In this document: in pieces, positions 38,304-46,841 of the stretch
How the letters are laid out: each line of letters opens with the position of its first letter
Position numbering within the stretch: position 1 is the stretch's first letter
Assembly: GCF_018492665.1 (NCBI RefSeq)
Contig: NZ_JAFVME010000001.1
Location: 620,001-684,000 of the forward strand
Source of the DNA: Pedobacter sp. B4-66
GTDB lineage: Bacteria; Bacteroidota; Bacteroidia; Sphingobacteriales; Sphingobacteriaceae
Direction: 5' to 3'
DNA: 64,000 bases
Made by a program: the position numbers and the translations under genes
Notes under the pieces: model-generated
Database searches by the model: none
Seen by the model: only the letters and a program-made list of their open reading frames with translations
What the model was told of the DNA's origin: nothing

Positions 38304-39470
38304 ATGCCAATATATCATACCTTAGGAACTATACCTGCTAAACGCCATACTGTTTTTCGTAAACCGGATGGAAAGTTATATGCGGAAGAACTGGTCTCTA
38401 CTGAAGGATTTTCAAGCCTATATTCACTCGTTTACCATTGCCATCCCCCTACCATTGTTAAATCTTTGGGAGAGCCGTATTCTGTTGAACCTAAGATTGC
38501 CCGTGAAAAACACTTGCGCCATACCAGTTTGATTGGCTTCAATATAAAACCTGAAGATGATTATTTACAAAGCCGAAAACCGGTATTGGTAAACAGCGAC
38601 TTACATATTTCTTTGGCTGCACCCAGAAAATCAATGACCGATTATTTCTATAAGAATAGTCAGGCTGATGAGGTCATTTTTATTCATGAAGGTAGTGGAA
38701 CTTTAAAAACCGGTTTTGGTAAGATTCGCTTTGAATATGGTGATTATCTAGTGGTTCCGCGCGGAACCATTTACCAAATGGAATTTGACAATGAAAAGAA
38801 CCGACTATTTATAGTTGAAAGTTTTAGTCCCATCCGAACTCCAAAACGTTATCGTAATGAATACGGACAGCTCATGGAGCACTCTCCTTACTGTGAACGT
38901 GATATTAAACTACCTACAGATCTAGAAACCATAGATCAATATGGCGATTTCAAAGTATTGATTAAAAAACAAGGGTTGATATATCCTTATGTTTATGGTA
39001 CTCATCCTTTTGATTTTGTTGGATGGGATGGATTTCATTATCCCTGGGCATTCTCTATCCATAATTTTGAACCTATTACCGGTCGTTTACACCAACCCCC
39101 TCCGGTTCACCAAACCTTTGAAGGTCATAATTTTGTGATCTGTTCTTTTGTACCTCGCAAATACGATTATCACCCACTTTCTATTCCTGCTCCTTACAAC
39201 CATAGCAATGTGGATAGTGATGAAGTACTATATTATGTTGATGGAGATTTTATGAGCAGAAAAAGTGTGGTGAAAGGACAAATTACACTGCACCCCGGAG
39301 GTATCCCTCATGGTCCTCATCCTGGAACTGTTGAAAAGTCAATAGGTAAGGAAAGTACAGATGAACTTGCTGTTATGATTGATCCTTTCAGGCCGTTAAT
39401 GCTTACCGAAGACGCGGTTAATATAGAGGATGAAAGTTATCATAAAAGCTGGCAGGAAAACATAGAGTAA
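38304..39470 (+). CDS. hmgA: Homogentisate 1,2-dioxygenase
   Basis: Opens the ring of homogentisate to maleylacetoacetate. The 388-residue product has the cupin-type iron site motifs of the family: PPVHQTFEGHNFVIC, PAPYNHSNVDSDEVLYYV, and LHPGGIPHGPHPG, whose His and Glu residues bind Fe(II). It is shorter than the roughly 430-residue proteobacterial and human enzymes, as is common in Bacteroidota. hppD follows 36 nt downstream; together they take 4-hydroxyphenylpyruvate to maleylacetoacetate. FAH is divergent. Confidence 0.93.
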   Translation: MPIYHTLGTIPAKRHTVFRKPDGKLYAEELVSTEGFSSLYSLVYHCHPPTIVKSLGEPYSVEPKIAREKHLRHTSLIGFNIKPEDDYLQSRKPVLVNSDLHISLAAPRKSMTDYFYKNSQADEVIFIHEGSGTLKTGFGKIRFEYGDYLVVPRGTIYQMEFDNEKNRLFIVESFSPIRTPKRYRNEYGQLMEHSPYCERDIKLPTDLETIDQYGDFKVLIKKQGLIYPYVYGTHPFDFVGWDGFHYPWAFSIHNFEPITGRLHQPPPVHQTFEGHNFVICSFVPRKYDYHPLSIPAPYNHSNVDSDEVLYYVDGDFMSRKSVVKGQITLHPGGIPHGPHPGTVEKSIGKESTDELAVMIDPFRPLMLTEDAVNIEDESYHKSWQENIE

Positions 39471-39506
39471 AAACTGAAACTAACTTATTATTCAAAAAAA
39501 ACTAAA

Positions 39507-40637
39507 ATGACTACACAAACATTTGCAGAGAAGATTGCTAAGGCACAAGATTTTCTGCCCATAAATGGAACTGACTATATAGAATTTTATGTAGGAAATG
39601 CCAAACAGGCTGCACATTTTTATAAAACAGCATTTGGATTTCAATCACTGGCATATGCGGGTCCCGAAACAGGAGTTCGTGATCGGGCATCCTATGTTTT
39701 GCAACAGGGAAAGATTAGGTTGGTATTAACCACCGGATTAAAATCAGATAGTCAAATAACAGAGCATGTAAAAAAACATGGAGATGCAGTTAAAATATTA
39801 GCCTTATGGGTAGATGATGCCTACAGCGCTTTTGAAGAAACTACCAAACGTGGTGCAAAACCCTACTTAGAGCCTATTACAAAAACCGATGAGCATGGTG
39901 AAGTGCGCATGTCTGGCATTTATACTTATGGTGAAACCGTTCACATGTTTATTGAGCGCAGGAATTACAACGGTTCTTTTTTACCGGGATATCGGGATTG
40001 GAAAAGCGATTATAATCCAATTGAAACGGGCCTGCTCTACATAGACCACTGCGTTGGGAATGTTGGCTGGAACAGGATGAATGAAACAGTTAAATGGTAC
40101 GAAGATGTAATGGGCTTTGTAAATATCCTCTCCTTTGACGACAAACAGATCAACACTGAATATTCAGCGCTGATGAGCAAGGTAATGAGCAATGGAAATG
40201 GATATTCGAAATTCCCTATTAATGAACCGGCCGAGGGTAAAAAGAAATCACAGATAGAAGAATATCTGGAATTTTATGAGGGCGAAGGGGTGCAACATAT
40301 TGCTGTAGCAACAAAAGATATTTTATCTACAGTAAAAGACTTAAAGGCTCGAGGGGTTGAGTTTTTAAGTGCACCCCCCGAAGCCTATTATAGCATGATG
40401 CCGGAACGTGTTGGAGAAATTGATGAAGAAATAGTACAATTAAAAGAACTTGGAATTCTGGTAGACTGCGACGAAGAAGGATACTTGCTTCAAATATTTA
40501 CAAAACCTGTAGAAGATAGACCTACCCTATTCTTTGAAATTATACAACGCAAGGGCGCTCAATCCTTTGGTGCCGGGAATTTCAAAGCACTATTCGAATC
40601 TTTGGAGCGTGAACAGGAACTGCGAGGAAATTTATAA
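39507..40637 (+). CDS. hppD: 4-hydroxyphenylpyruvate dioxygenase
   Basis: Converts 4-hydroxyphenylpyruvate to homogentisate. The 376-residue protein consists of two vicinal-oxygen-chelate modules: an N-terminal one (IEFYVGNAKQAAHFYKTAFGF) and a C-terminal one (YIDHCVGNVGWNRMNETVKWYEDVMGF). Iron ligands are expected at DHCVGNV (His), GVQHIAVAT (His) and the Glu in LFFEIIQRKG. Length is normal. It is cotranscribed with hmgA and followed by a terminator at 40661. Confidence 0.94.
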   Translation: MTTQTFAEKIAKAQDFLPINGTDYIEFYVGNAKQAAHFYKTAFGFQSLAYAGPETGVRDRASYVLQQGKIRLVLTTGLKSDSQITEHVKKHGDAVKILALWVDDAYSAFEETTKRGAKPYLEPITKTDEHGEVRMSGIYTYGETVHMFIERRNYNGSFLPGYRDWKSDYNPIETGLLYIDHCVGNVGWNRMNETVKWYEDVMGFVNILSFDDKQINTEYSALMSKVMSNGNGYSKFPINEPAEGKKKSQIEEYLEFYEGEGVQHIAVATKDILSTVKDLKARGVEFLSAPPEAYYSMMPERVGEIDEEIVQLKELGILVDCDEEGYLLQIFTKPVEDRPTLFFEIIQRKGAQSFGAGNFKALFESLEREQELRGNL

Positions 40638-40660
40638 CTTTTAATAGATTAACACATAAG

Positions 40661-40687
40661 AAGGGCATTCAAAAAATGCCCTTTTTT
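40661..40687 (+). terminator. Terminator of the hmgA-hppD operon
   Basis: A 9-bp stem (40661-40669 with 40675-40683) with a 5-nt loop runs into six T residues, 23 nt after the hppD stop. Confidence 0.85.
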
Positions 40688-40749
40688 AATGTCCTTCTTT
40701 TGATTTAAAAAAAATGGCTATTTTCGGGCTTCAAGGCTATAATGTGGAA

Positions 40750-41670
40750 ATGGAAATCAATAGAGTTAACAGGATAGTGCTGTTTTTTACACATTTTAAA
40801 GCAGCTTTTAAATTATTTCAAAAAAACGACCCGTTACGTTTAGCTGGAGCCACAGCCTTTTTTGCAAATTTTGCGTTACCCCCTATTTTGATAATACTGA
40901 TAAGGTTATTTGGTTATTTTATAGACAGAAAAATCCTTGCATCCAGAATGTTTGAGCGCCTGGCAAATATTTTAGATGACTCAAGTACAGGACAAATAAG
41001 ACAAACCTTAAGAAACATTAGAGGAATTGATCATGAATGGTATGCTACCTTATTAAGCTTTATCTTTTTCTTATTTGTTGCAACTACACTCTTCACGGTA
41101 ATTAAGAATTCAATGGATCAGATTTGGTCTATAGCAAATAAGGAACATGCAGGTTTTATGTTTAAAATGAGACTAAGAGCTCGCTCAATGGTCATCATTT
41201 TACTAGCCGGACTTTTATTTACGATGGGTTTTATTACCGACAGTATCCAGGCATTTATTGGCTCTTATATAAACACTGCGGCTCCTACTTTCGGTAAAGT
41301 ATTCCTATCCATATTAAATCAGCTGCTATTTATTGCTATTGTAATGATCTGGTTTACCGTATTATTTAGATTTCTAACTAATGGCAGACCAACCTGGAAA
41401 GCAGCATTAAAAGGCGGACTATTAACAGCTGTATTATTCACTATAGGAAAATACATTTTAAGAATTATGCTTCCTTTAAGCGGAATCGGAAATATTTATG
41501 GCACTTCTGGCTCAATTGTTCTGATCATGCTATTTGTGTTCTACTCCTCTTTTATATTCTATTTTGGAGCTTGCTACATTAAGGTATTGAGTGACTCCAA
41601 AGAAACCCCCATACGCCCAATAAAAGGGGCATTCCAGTATGAAATAAAAGAAGTATTAAAGAATGCCTAG
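40750..41670 (+). CDS. YihY/BrkB-family membrane protein
   Basis: A 306-residue protein with about six helices. It shows the family pattern FKLFQKNDPLRLAGATAFFANFALPPILI near the N-terminus, in parts DPLRLAGATAFF, and later GSIVLIMLFVFYSSFIFYFGACY. The family was once misnamed ribonuclease BN; its function is unknown. I prefer the ATG at 40750 over 40714, because the extra residues are not hydrophobic family sequence and a promoter-like TATTTTCG (40719-40726) overlaps them. Its 3' end overlaps the convergent gene by 4 nt. Confidence 0.85.
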   Translation: MEINRVNRIVLFFTHFKAAFKLFQKNDPLRLAGATAFFANFALPPILIILIRLFGYFIDRKILASRMFERLANILDDSSTGQIRQTLRNIRGIDHEWYATLLSFIFFLFVATTLFTVIKNSMDQIWSIANKEHAGFMFKMRLRARSMVIILLAGLLFTMGFITDSIQAFIGSYINTAAPTFGKVFLSILNQLLFIAIVMIWFTVLFRFLTNGRPTWKAALKGGLLTAVLFTIGKYILRIMLPLSGIGNIYGTSGSIVLIMLFVFYSSFIFYFGACYIKVLSDSKETPIRPIKGAFQYEIKEVLKNA

Positions 41671-41948
41671 CATACCTGAGGCTTGGAGATCTGCTCGAAC
41701 CCATGCATTTCAAATACTGCCAGTTTACTTAATAAATTGTAATGTAGCGTACCAAAGAAGTTAATAATTCCATCTTTGTTTTTACCCTCGATACAGATAG
41801 TCTCTTTTACAATTTCCTGGTGTTCTAATTTCTGATCAGTTAGAAGGACATCTTCATCCTGAATTTTCACATCATCAGCTTCAATTGAGAACTGATTTAG
41901 CAGCTTAGAAAAGCTTTGGCCGTTTAGCAATAGTTCTTTGATATTCAT
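41667..41948 (-). CDS. Hypothetical 93-residue cytoplasmic protein
   Basis: Starts at the ATG at 41948 (MNIKELLLNGQSFSKLLNQF). No membrane segment, signal or known motif is visible. The protein is acidic in the middle and ends KPQVC. It is convergent with the YihY gene and overlaps it by 4 nt. It is flanked upstream by the terminator of the barrel protein gene, so it is its own unit. I do not recognise the family. Confidence 0.65.
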   Translation of the reverse strand: MNIKELLLNGQSFSKLLNQFSIEADDVKIQDEDVLLTDQKLEHQEIVKETICIEGKNKDGIINFFGTLHYNLLSKLAVFEMHGFEQISKPQVC

Positions 41949-42001
41949 GATCAATTTGAATTAAGTTAGGGAGAAAAGCAACATCAATTTTAAAGCCAAA
42001 A

Positions 42002-42032
42002 AAAAGGGTAAACAATTAATGTTTACCCTTTT
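42002..42032 (-). terminator. Terminator of the barrel protein gene at 42060
   Basis: A perfect 12-bp stem (42002-42013 with 42021-42032), 7-nt loop, with an A-run on the plus strand that gives a U-run in the minus transcript. It lies 28 nt past the stop codon at 42060. Confidence 0.85.
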
Positions 42033-42059
42033 ACAATAAATGTTAATAACTTAATGTTT

Positions 42060-42647
42060 TTAGAATAACCTGTAGGCTAATCCTAATGTAAACAAGCTAA
42101 GTTTTGCATCATTGTAACCATCTTTCCCAATTTTAGAAAGTCCGGTTTCATATCTTAAATCAAGGCCCAAATTTCCGATATCCAAGCCTGCGCCAAATTG
42201 CCATGCGAAATTTTGTCCTTTAAAATTCCCTTTAAATACATCACCGGCGGCTTGTCCGAACGATTGCTCATCATCCAGGATAAAAGAAACCACAGGTCCG
42301 GTGTTCAACCTGATGCCAACGCCTGCAGCACCTATTTTTGTACCTACCAAAACCGGTACATCAAGGCTTGTAAATTTTACTTTATTTTCATCACCATTAC
42401 TTGCTTTTAATGTTGTGTTTTTACCGGTTAAGTAAAGCTCTGGCTGTAAATGAATACCAGCAGCACCAATACGAGCCCATAAACCTGCGTAATAGCCTGC
42501 CCTGTTGTCGCTGCTAAAAGTGTTATCGGTACTTAGTTTAGAAAGATTGGTTCCTGCTTTTAGTCCCAATTGGAAACTAGGCAATACCTGGCTAAATGCC
42601 ACCAGATTGAAACACACAAATAATGCAGACAAGATTAACTTTTTCAT
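42060..42647 (-). CDS. Outer-membrane beta-barrel protein (porin-like family)
   Basis: A 195-residue protein with a signal peptide (about 1-19, ending VAFSQ) and alternating beta strands: FQLGLKAGTNLSKLS, AGYYAGLWARIGAAGIHLQPELYL in parts, and FTLGLAYRLF with the C-terminal Phe. It fits the small eight-stranded barrels common in Bacteroidota (OMP_b-brl_2 type). It is unrelated at the motif level to the tandem pair near 17-18 kb except for the fold. Role unknown. Own terminator downstream. Confidence 0.83.
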   Translation of the reverse strand: MKKLILSALFVCFNLVAFSQVLPSFQLGLKAGTNLSKLSTDNTFSSDNRAGYYAGLWARIGAAGIHLQPELYLTGKNTTLKASNGDENKVKFTSLDVPVLVGTKIGAAGVGIRLNTGPVVSFILDDEQSFGQAAGDVFKGNFKGQNFAWQFGAGLDIGNLGLDLRYETGLSKIGKDGYNDAKLSLFTLGLAYRLF

Positions 42648-42808
42648 ATTAGAATGATTAGGATTATATTAATTAAATAACTATAACTATGTAAAATTAA
42701 GAATATTTTTAATTTGTAACTAAATTACGTAGTTTTATCTTAAAAAGCCTAATATCTAAATCGGTATTAGACCTATACTCCCTCATTGTTATTACCATAC
42801 CAGCTTAA

Positions 42809-44581
42809 ATGGATTTTACATTTAATTTATACGCGATTGTTCTAATTTTATTTGGTGCGCTCGCGCTCTTGCTTTCCTATTATATTTATAAAAAAGAAGG
42901 TGGGGCAGTCCGAATTTTTGGCCTGCTTATGCTCTCCAGTGCCATATGGTCATTAGGCTATGGTTTTGAATTGGCTAGCCCTATACTAGAGCAAGCAAAA
43001 CTCTTTGTAGATATTGAATATCTAGGCATCTCAACCATTCCTTTAAACTGGCTTCTCTTCTGCTTAAAACTATCTGGAAAAGAAAGGTGGTATAAACAAA
43101 AAATCAATATTTCAATACAAATAGCAATCGCTATTATTGTCACTTTAGTGGTCTGGACAAATGATCTCCATCACCTTCATTTTAAAGGCTTCCATATGGA
43201 TACGACAGGAGATTTTCCAATGCTTGCCCTTGAAATGGGGCCATTCTACTGGATATTCACAATATATTTCTATGTGCTGCTAGCAATAGGGAGCTATTTA
43301 TTGATCACTACCTTCCGCAAATCAGATCCAATTTACAAGAAACAAAACTACAGCATAATTATAGCTGCCTTTATACCGTGGATAGCAAACCTCGCTTATT
43401 TTTTTGGCTTTAGGCCGTTTGGTGACTTAGACATAACTCCCTTTTCCTTTATAATCACTGTATTTTTAATCTCAATTTCTATTTATCGTTTCAAGTTATT
43501 TGATATTTTACCTGTTGCCAGAGAGAAAGCCCTCGAACTAATGCAAGATGGTTTCGCTATTCTAGATAGCAAAAACAGGATAATTGATTATAACTCTGCT
43601 TTCAGAAAGTATTTGTTAGATTTTAAAGAAAACAAGATAATGGGGACTCAAATCGAGCTCCTTTTCCCCGATCAGCAAAAACTGCTGGCACTAATAAATG
43701 AGCGTCAGTCAGGAAAAACTGAGTTGAAAGTTCAAAACTCTGCCGGATCATTTGATTTGGAGGCTGAGATTAAAACGCTAAACGAAAATCACTTAAAATT
43801 AAATAGTGAAGCCGTTATTATAAAACTGCAAGATTTAACAGCACTTAGAGAAGAAGCTTTAAAATCTAAATCTCAAACGGAAGAACTTCAACAATTAAAT
43901 CAACTTAAAGACAGGATATTTTCGATAATAGCACATGATTTAAGAGGCCCTCTAATTAACCTTTCGGAAATAATAAAAATGACCTCAAATGATATGATTA
44001 CCATTGAGGAGTTTAAAGTACTCGCTCCTACGCTTAGCAGAGATATTTCTTATACAACCGACCTTTTGGATAATATTTTGCATTGGTCCAGAAGTCAATT
44101 AAAAGGCTACGGAATTAACAAAGTTTTTTTTGATCTCAAAAGTATGCTTGTTAATGAAATCAACTATCACTTACCGGTAGCCGAAGCAAAAAAGGTTCAA
44201 ATTATACAGGATGTATTTCCCGGTGAAATGGTCTATGCAGATAGGTTAATGATCCAGATTGTGGTTAGAAACATCTTAAATAATGCCATTAAATTTTGTA
44301 ATGAAAATTGCAAAATACACATTACCGCAGTATATAAAACAGATGGTTTTATTGAACTTTGCATAGAAGACAATGGCATTGGAATGTCGGAAAGTGTACT
44401 CAAAAAAATGTTTAACGGTGAAGGTGCATCAACACGTGGTACAATGAATGAGAAAGGTACCGGCCTGGGCTTAGTAATATGTAAAGAGTTTATCGAAAAA
44501 AACGACGGTAAACTTATTGTAAAAAGTGAAATAGGTAAAGGCTCTAGCTTTTACATTTATTTACCGGTTGATGTAAAATAG
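42809..44581 (+). CDS. Membrane sensor histidine kinase with 7TM sensor and PAS domain, orphan
   Basis: A 590-residue kinase. Residues 1-230 form a seven-helix sensor of the HisKA_7TM type. Residues about 240-345 look like a PAS domain (ALELMQDGFAILDSKNRIIDYN, in parts MQDGFAILD). A coiled linker follows, then HisKA with the phosphoacceptor H376 in FSIIAHDLRGPL. The ATPase domain has NNAIKF (N box), DNGIGM (G1) and KGTGLGLVICKEF (G2). No response regulator is adjacent, so its partner is elsewhere. Ligand unknown. Confidence 0.9.
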   Translation: MDFTFNLYAIVLILFGALALLLSYYIYKKEGGAVRIFGLLMLSSAIWSLGYGFELASPILEQAKLFVDIEYLGISTIPLNWLLFCLKLSGKERWYKQKINISIQIAIAIIVTLVVWTNDLHHLHFKGFHMDTTGDFPMLALEMGPFYWIFTIYFYVLLAIGSYLLITTFRKSDPIYKKQNYSIIIAAFIPWIANLAYFFGFRPFGDLDITPFSFIITVFLISISIYRFKLFDILPVAREKALELMQDGFAILDSKNRIIDYNSAFRKYLLDFKENKIMGTQIELLFPDQQKLLALINERQSGKTELKVQNSAGSFDLEAEIKTLNENHLKLNSEAVIIKLQDLTALREEALKSKSQTEELQQLNQLKDRIFSIIAHDLRGPLINLSEIIKMTSNDMITIEEFKVLAPTLSRDISYTTDLLDNILHWSRSQLKGYGINKVFFDLKSMLVNEINYHLPVAEAKKVQIIQDVFPGEMVYADRLMIQIVVRNILNNAIKFCNENCKIHITAVYKTDGFIELCIEDNGIGMSESVLKKMFNGEGASTRGTMNEKGTGLGLVICKEFIEKNDGKLIVKSEIGKGSSFYIYLPVDVK

Positions 44582-44607
44582 AAATACCTCAAAATCGGAG
44601 GTATTTC
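44581..44607. terminator. Bidirectional terminator between the histidine kinase and the convergent gene
   Basis: A perfect 10-bp stem (44581-44590 with 44598-44607) and 7-nt loop starting at the kinase stop codon. It lies between convergent genes. Confidence 0.7.
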
Positions 44608-44623
44608 TATTCAAATTACATTT

Positions 44624-44923
44624 TTATTTCCCTGATACAGCATTTATAGCTTGCTGCTCTTTCAATGCATCAACATTGTTTTTATCACCAAAGTTTTGGG
44701 TTTTGTCGGCAAAATAATCAAGTATACCAACAATAGTATCTAAGTTATCCGAAACTCTTTGGTGCATATCAGTTAGATCTTTGTCTAATCTTTTATCTCC
44801 GAGCTCAATGTTATCAACTTCAATTTTCCCTATTTTTTGAATAATTGCCTGTTGAGAGTGTTGTAAGTCTTCTAATTCTCTTACGATTTTCTGCATCAAT
44901 TCAAACTTCTTTAAAGTATCCAT
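44624..44923 (-). CDS. Hypothetical 99-residue coiled-coil protein
   Basis: A soluble, charged, almost fully helical protein: MDTLKKFELMQKIVRELEDLQ then repeated heptad-like leucine/isoleucine spacing to about residue 75. No signal, membrane helix or known domain. It is convergent with the sensor kinase and divergent from the TPR gene. I do not recognise the family. Confidence 0.65.
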   Translation of the reverse strand: MDTLKKFELMQKIVRELEDLQHSQQAIIQKIGKIEVDNIELGDKRLDKDLTDMHQRVSDNLDTIVGILDYFADKTQNFGDKNNVDALKEQQAINAVSGK

Positions 44924-45053
44924 ATTCGTATTTTAATTAAGATTAACATTCAATTTATATTATAATTCAACCAATTACCCTGCCAATATGTTTTGTTTTT
45001 TTATAACAGAGTCACGAATATGTCGTTATGTAACCAATAATTTAGATGTTTAA

Positions 45054-45085
45054 TTTGCATTCCTAACAAATAACTAATACTTTAG
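45054..45085 (+). promoter_or_regulatory. Promoter of the TPR protein gene
   Basis: TTTG at 45054-45057, a 20-bp spacer, then TACTTTAG at 45078-45085, one mismatch from TAnnTTTG. Transcription would start about 14 nt before the ATG at 45106. Confidence 0.6.
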
Positions 45086-45105
45086 TTGTTTAAAACATAA
45101 CTAGT

Positions 45106-46251
45106 ATGAAAAGAGCACTTCTTCTATTTTTTGCAGTCGTTTCCTGTCAGATCACTTATGCACAAGACAAACCTGTCCTTGATAAAGAAAAACTACTGGA
45201 ATATTATCAAACGCAAAAATATACTGATGCTGCGCAGTACTTACAAACTGTTTATGCCGAAGACACACAGGATGAGAAAGAAATATCTCAGCTTGCTTAT
45301 GCCAATATGATGGCAGGTAAACTACCCGAGGCAGAAAAGAACTATTTAAAGTTGCTGGAGAAACAACCTCAAAGTTTACCTGTATTGTTTAGTCTTGCAA
45401 ACATAAACCTTAGAAGAGGTCAGGACGAAAAAGCCAAAAACTATTACATGGATATCCTTAAGATAGACAGCACTAATTTTACTGTATATAAGCAGCTAGC
45501 TAGCTTAAACAAAGGAGAAATGAACGTTGCTAAAGTAGTTTACCTCGAAAAAGCCAATGCGATAAACCCTACAGACGCAGATGTTGTATTTGATCTATGT
45601 GAAATATATTTCAAATCGAACTTTTTTGATAAAGCAAGCAATATACTGGAGCCGGCTTTAAGTGCAGACAGTACAAATCTTCAATTGTTAAAAATGAAAA
45701 TGCCAATCAGCATGGCAAAAAAGAAATACGATGAGTCTATCCAAACAGGGCAAAAATTATTAAGTTATGGAGACAGCTCAACCTTTGTACTTAACAACCT
45801 TGGTAAATCTTACTTCTTTGTTTTAGACTATAAAAATGCTTTAAAGAGCTTTTTGGCAATAGAAAGTAAATCAATGGACAGTGAAACCTTGTATTACAGT
45901 ATTGGACTTAGCTACAGAGGATTAAAAGACTACAAAAGCGCAATACCTTATTTGGAAAAAGCCATACAAGAAGGTATATCTACAAAAATTGCCAGCTATT
46001 ATGGCTTACTAGGCGATTCCTTTGAAAATATAAATAAGAATACCGAGGCAAACACATCCTATAAAAAAGGCCTCCAATTTGAGAATAATGGAAGCCTCTT
46101 GTATAATATTGCCTTGGTTTATGAAACCAAGCTTAGTGATAAGAAAAGTGCGATAGACTATTACGAGCAGTACCTAAAAACAATTAATGAGAAAGAACAA
46201 CCTAAACTAATTGGCTTTATCAAAAATAAGATTACTGAATTGAAAAGGTAA
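45106..46251 (+). CDS. Secreted tetratricopeptide-repeat protein
   Basis: A 381-residue protein with a signal peptide ending near TYAQ (residue 19) and TPR helices throughout. Examples are AQLAYANMMAGKLPEAEKNYLKLLEK-like repeats (seen as MMAGKLPEAEKNYLKLLE), NINLRRGQDEKAKNYY, and GLSYRGLKDYKSAIPYLEKA. About nine repeats are likely. TPR arrays hold protein partners; no enzyme domain is present. It probably acts in the periplasm as a scaffold. Its stop abuts the convergent riboflavin synthase stop without a gap. Confidence 0.85.
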   Translation: MKRALLLFFAVVSCQITYAQDKPVLDKEKLLEYYQTQKYTDAAQYLQTVYAEDTQDEKEISQLAYANMMAGKLPEAEKNYLKLLEKQPQSLPVLFSLANINLRRGQDEKAKNYYMDILKIDSTNFTVYKQLASLNKGEMNVAKVVYLEKANAINPTDADVVFDLCEIYFKSNFFDKASNILEPALSADSTNLQLLKMKMPISMAKKKYDESIQTGQKLLSYGDSSTFVLNNLGKSYFFVLDYKNALKSFLAIESKSMDSETLYYSIGLSYRGLKDYKSAIPYLEKAIQEGISTKIASYYGLLGDSFENINKNTEANTSYKKGLQFENNGSLLYNIALVYETKLSDKKSAIDYYEQYLKTINEKEQPKLIGFIKNKITELKR

Positions 46252-46836
46252 CTACCTGCTCACCAATCTTGCTACATACTTACCAATAATATCAAACTCA
46301 AGATTAACAGTATCACCTACGTTAACCTCGTGTAAATTGGTATGTTCAAATGTGTAAGGTATAATGAATACTGAGAATTCATCAATTTCCGAATTTACTA
46401 CAGTTAAACTGATTCCATTAACAGATACAGAACCCTTTTCTACTGTAACATTACCATTCTGTGAGTCATATTTAAAGCGGTACTCCCAGCTTCCATCTAA
46501 CTCAGCCCGTTTAATACATACAGCCGTTTGATCTACATGGCCTTGAACAATATGTCCGTCTAATCTTCCATTCATTAGCATGCAGCGCTCCAAATTCACT
46601 TTGTTCCCTACCTTTAACCCATCGAGATTACTTTTCTGAAGAGTTTCTTCAATTGCGGTAACAGTATGGGTATCTTCAGATAAGGCAACAACAGTTAAAC
46701 ACACTCCATTGTGCGAAACACTTTGATCTATTTTTAGCTCATTACTTAAATTCGATTTCACAATATAATGTCGGTTTGTTCCTTCTGATACTATATTTGT
46801 TACCTCTCCAAGTGTTTCTATTATTCCTGTAAACAT
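46252..46836 (-). CDS. ribE: Riboflavin synthase
   Basis: Makes riboflavin from two lumazine molecules. The 194-residue product has the hallmark start MFTGIIETLGEV and two lumazine-binding repeats: VSHNGVCLTVV with NLERCM, and VSVNGISLTVV with NLEFDIIGKYVAR. Length is slightly under the usual 200-215. It is 5 nt downstream of the biotin carboxylase gene on the same strand, although the pathways are unrelated. No FMN riboswitch is seen. Confidence 0.93.
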   Translation of the reverse strand: MFTGIIETLGEVTNIVSEGTNRHYIVKSNLSNELKIDQSVSHNGVCLTVVALSEDTHTVTAIEETLQKSNLDGLKVGNKVNLERCMLMNGRLDGHIVQGHVDQTAVCIKRAELDGSWEYRFKYDSQNGNVTVEKGSVSVNGISLTVVNSEIDEFSVFIIPYTFEHTNLHEVNVGDTVNLEFDIIGKYVARLVSR

Positions 46837-46841
46837 ATTTA

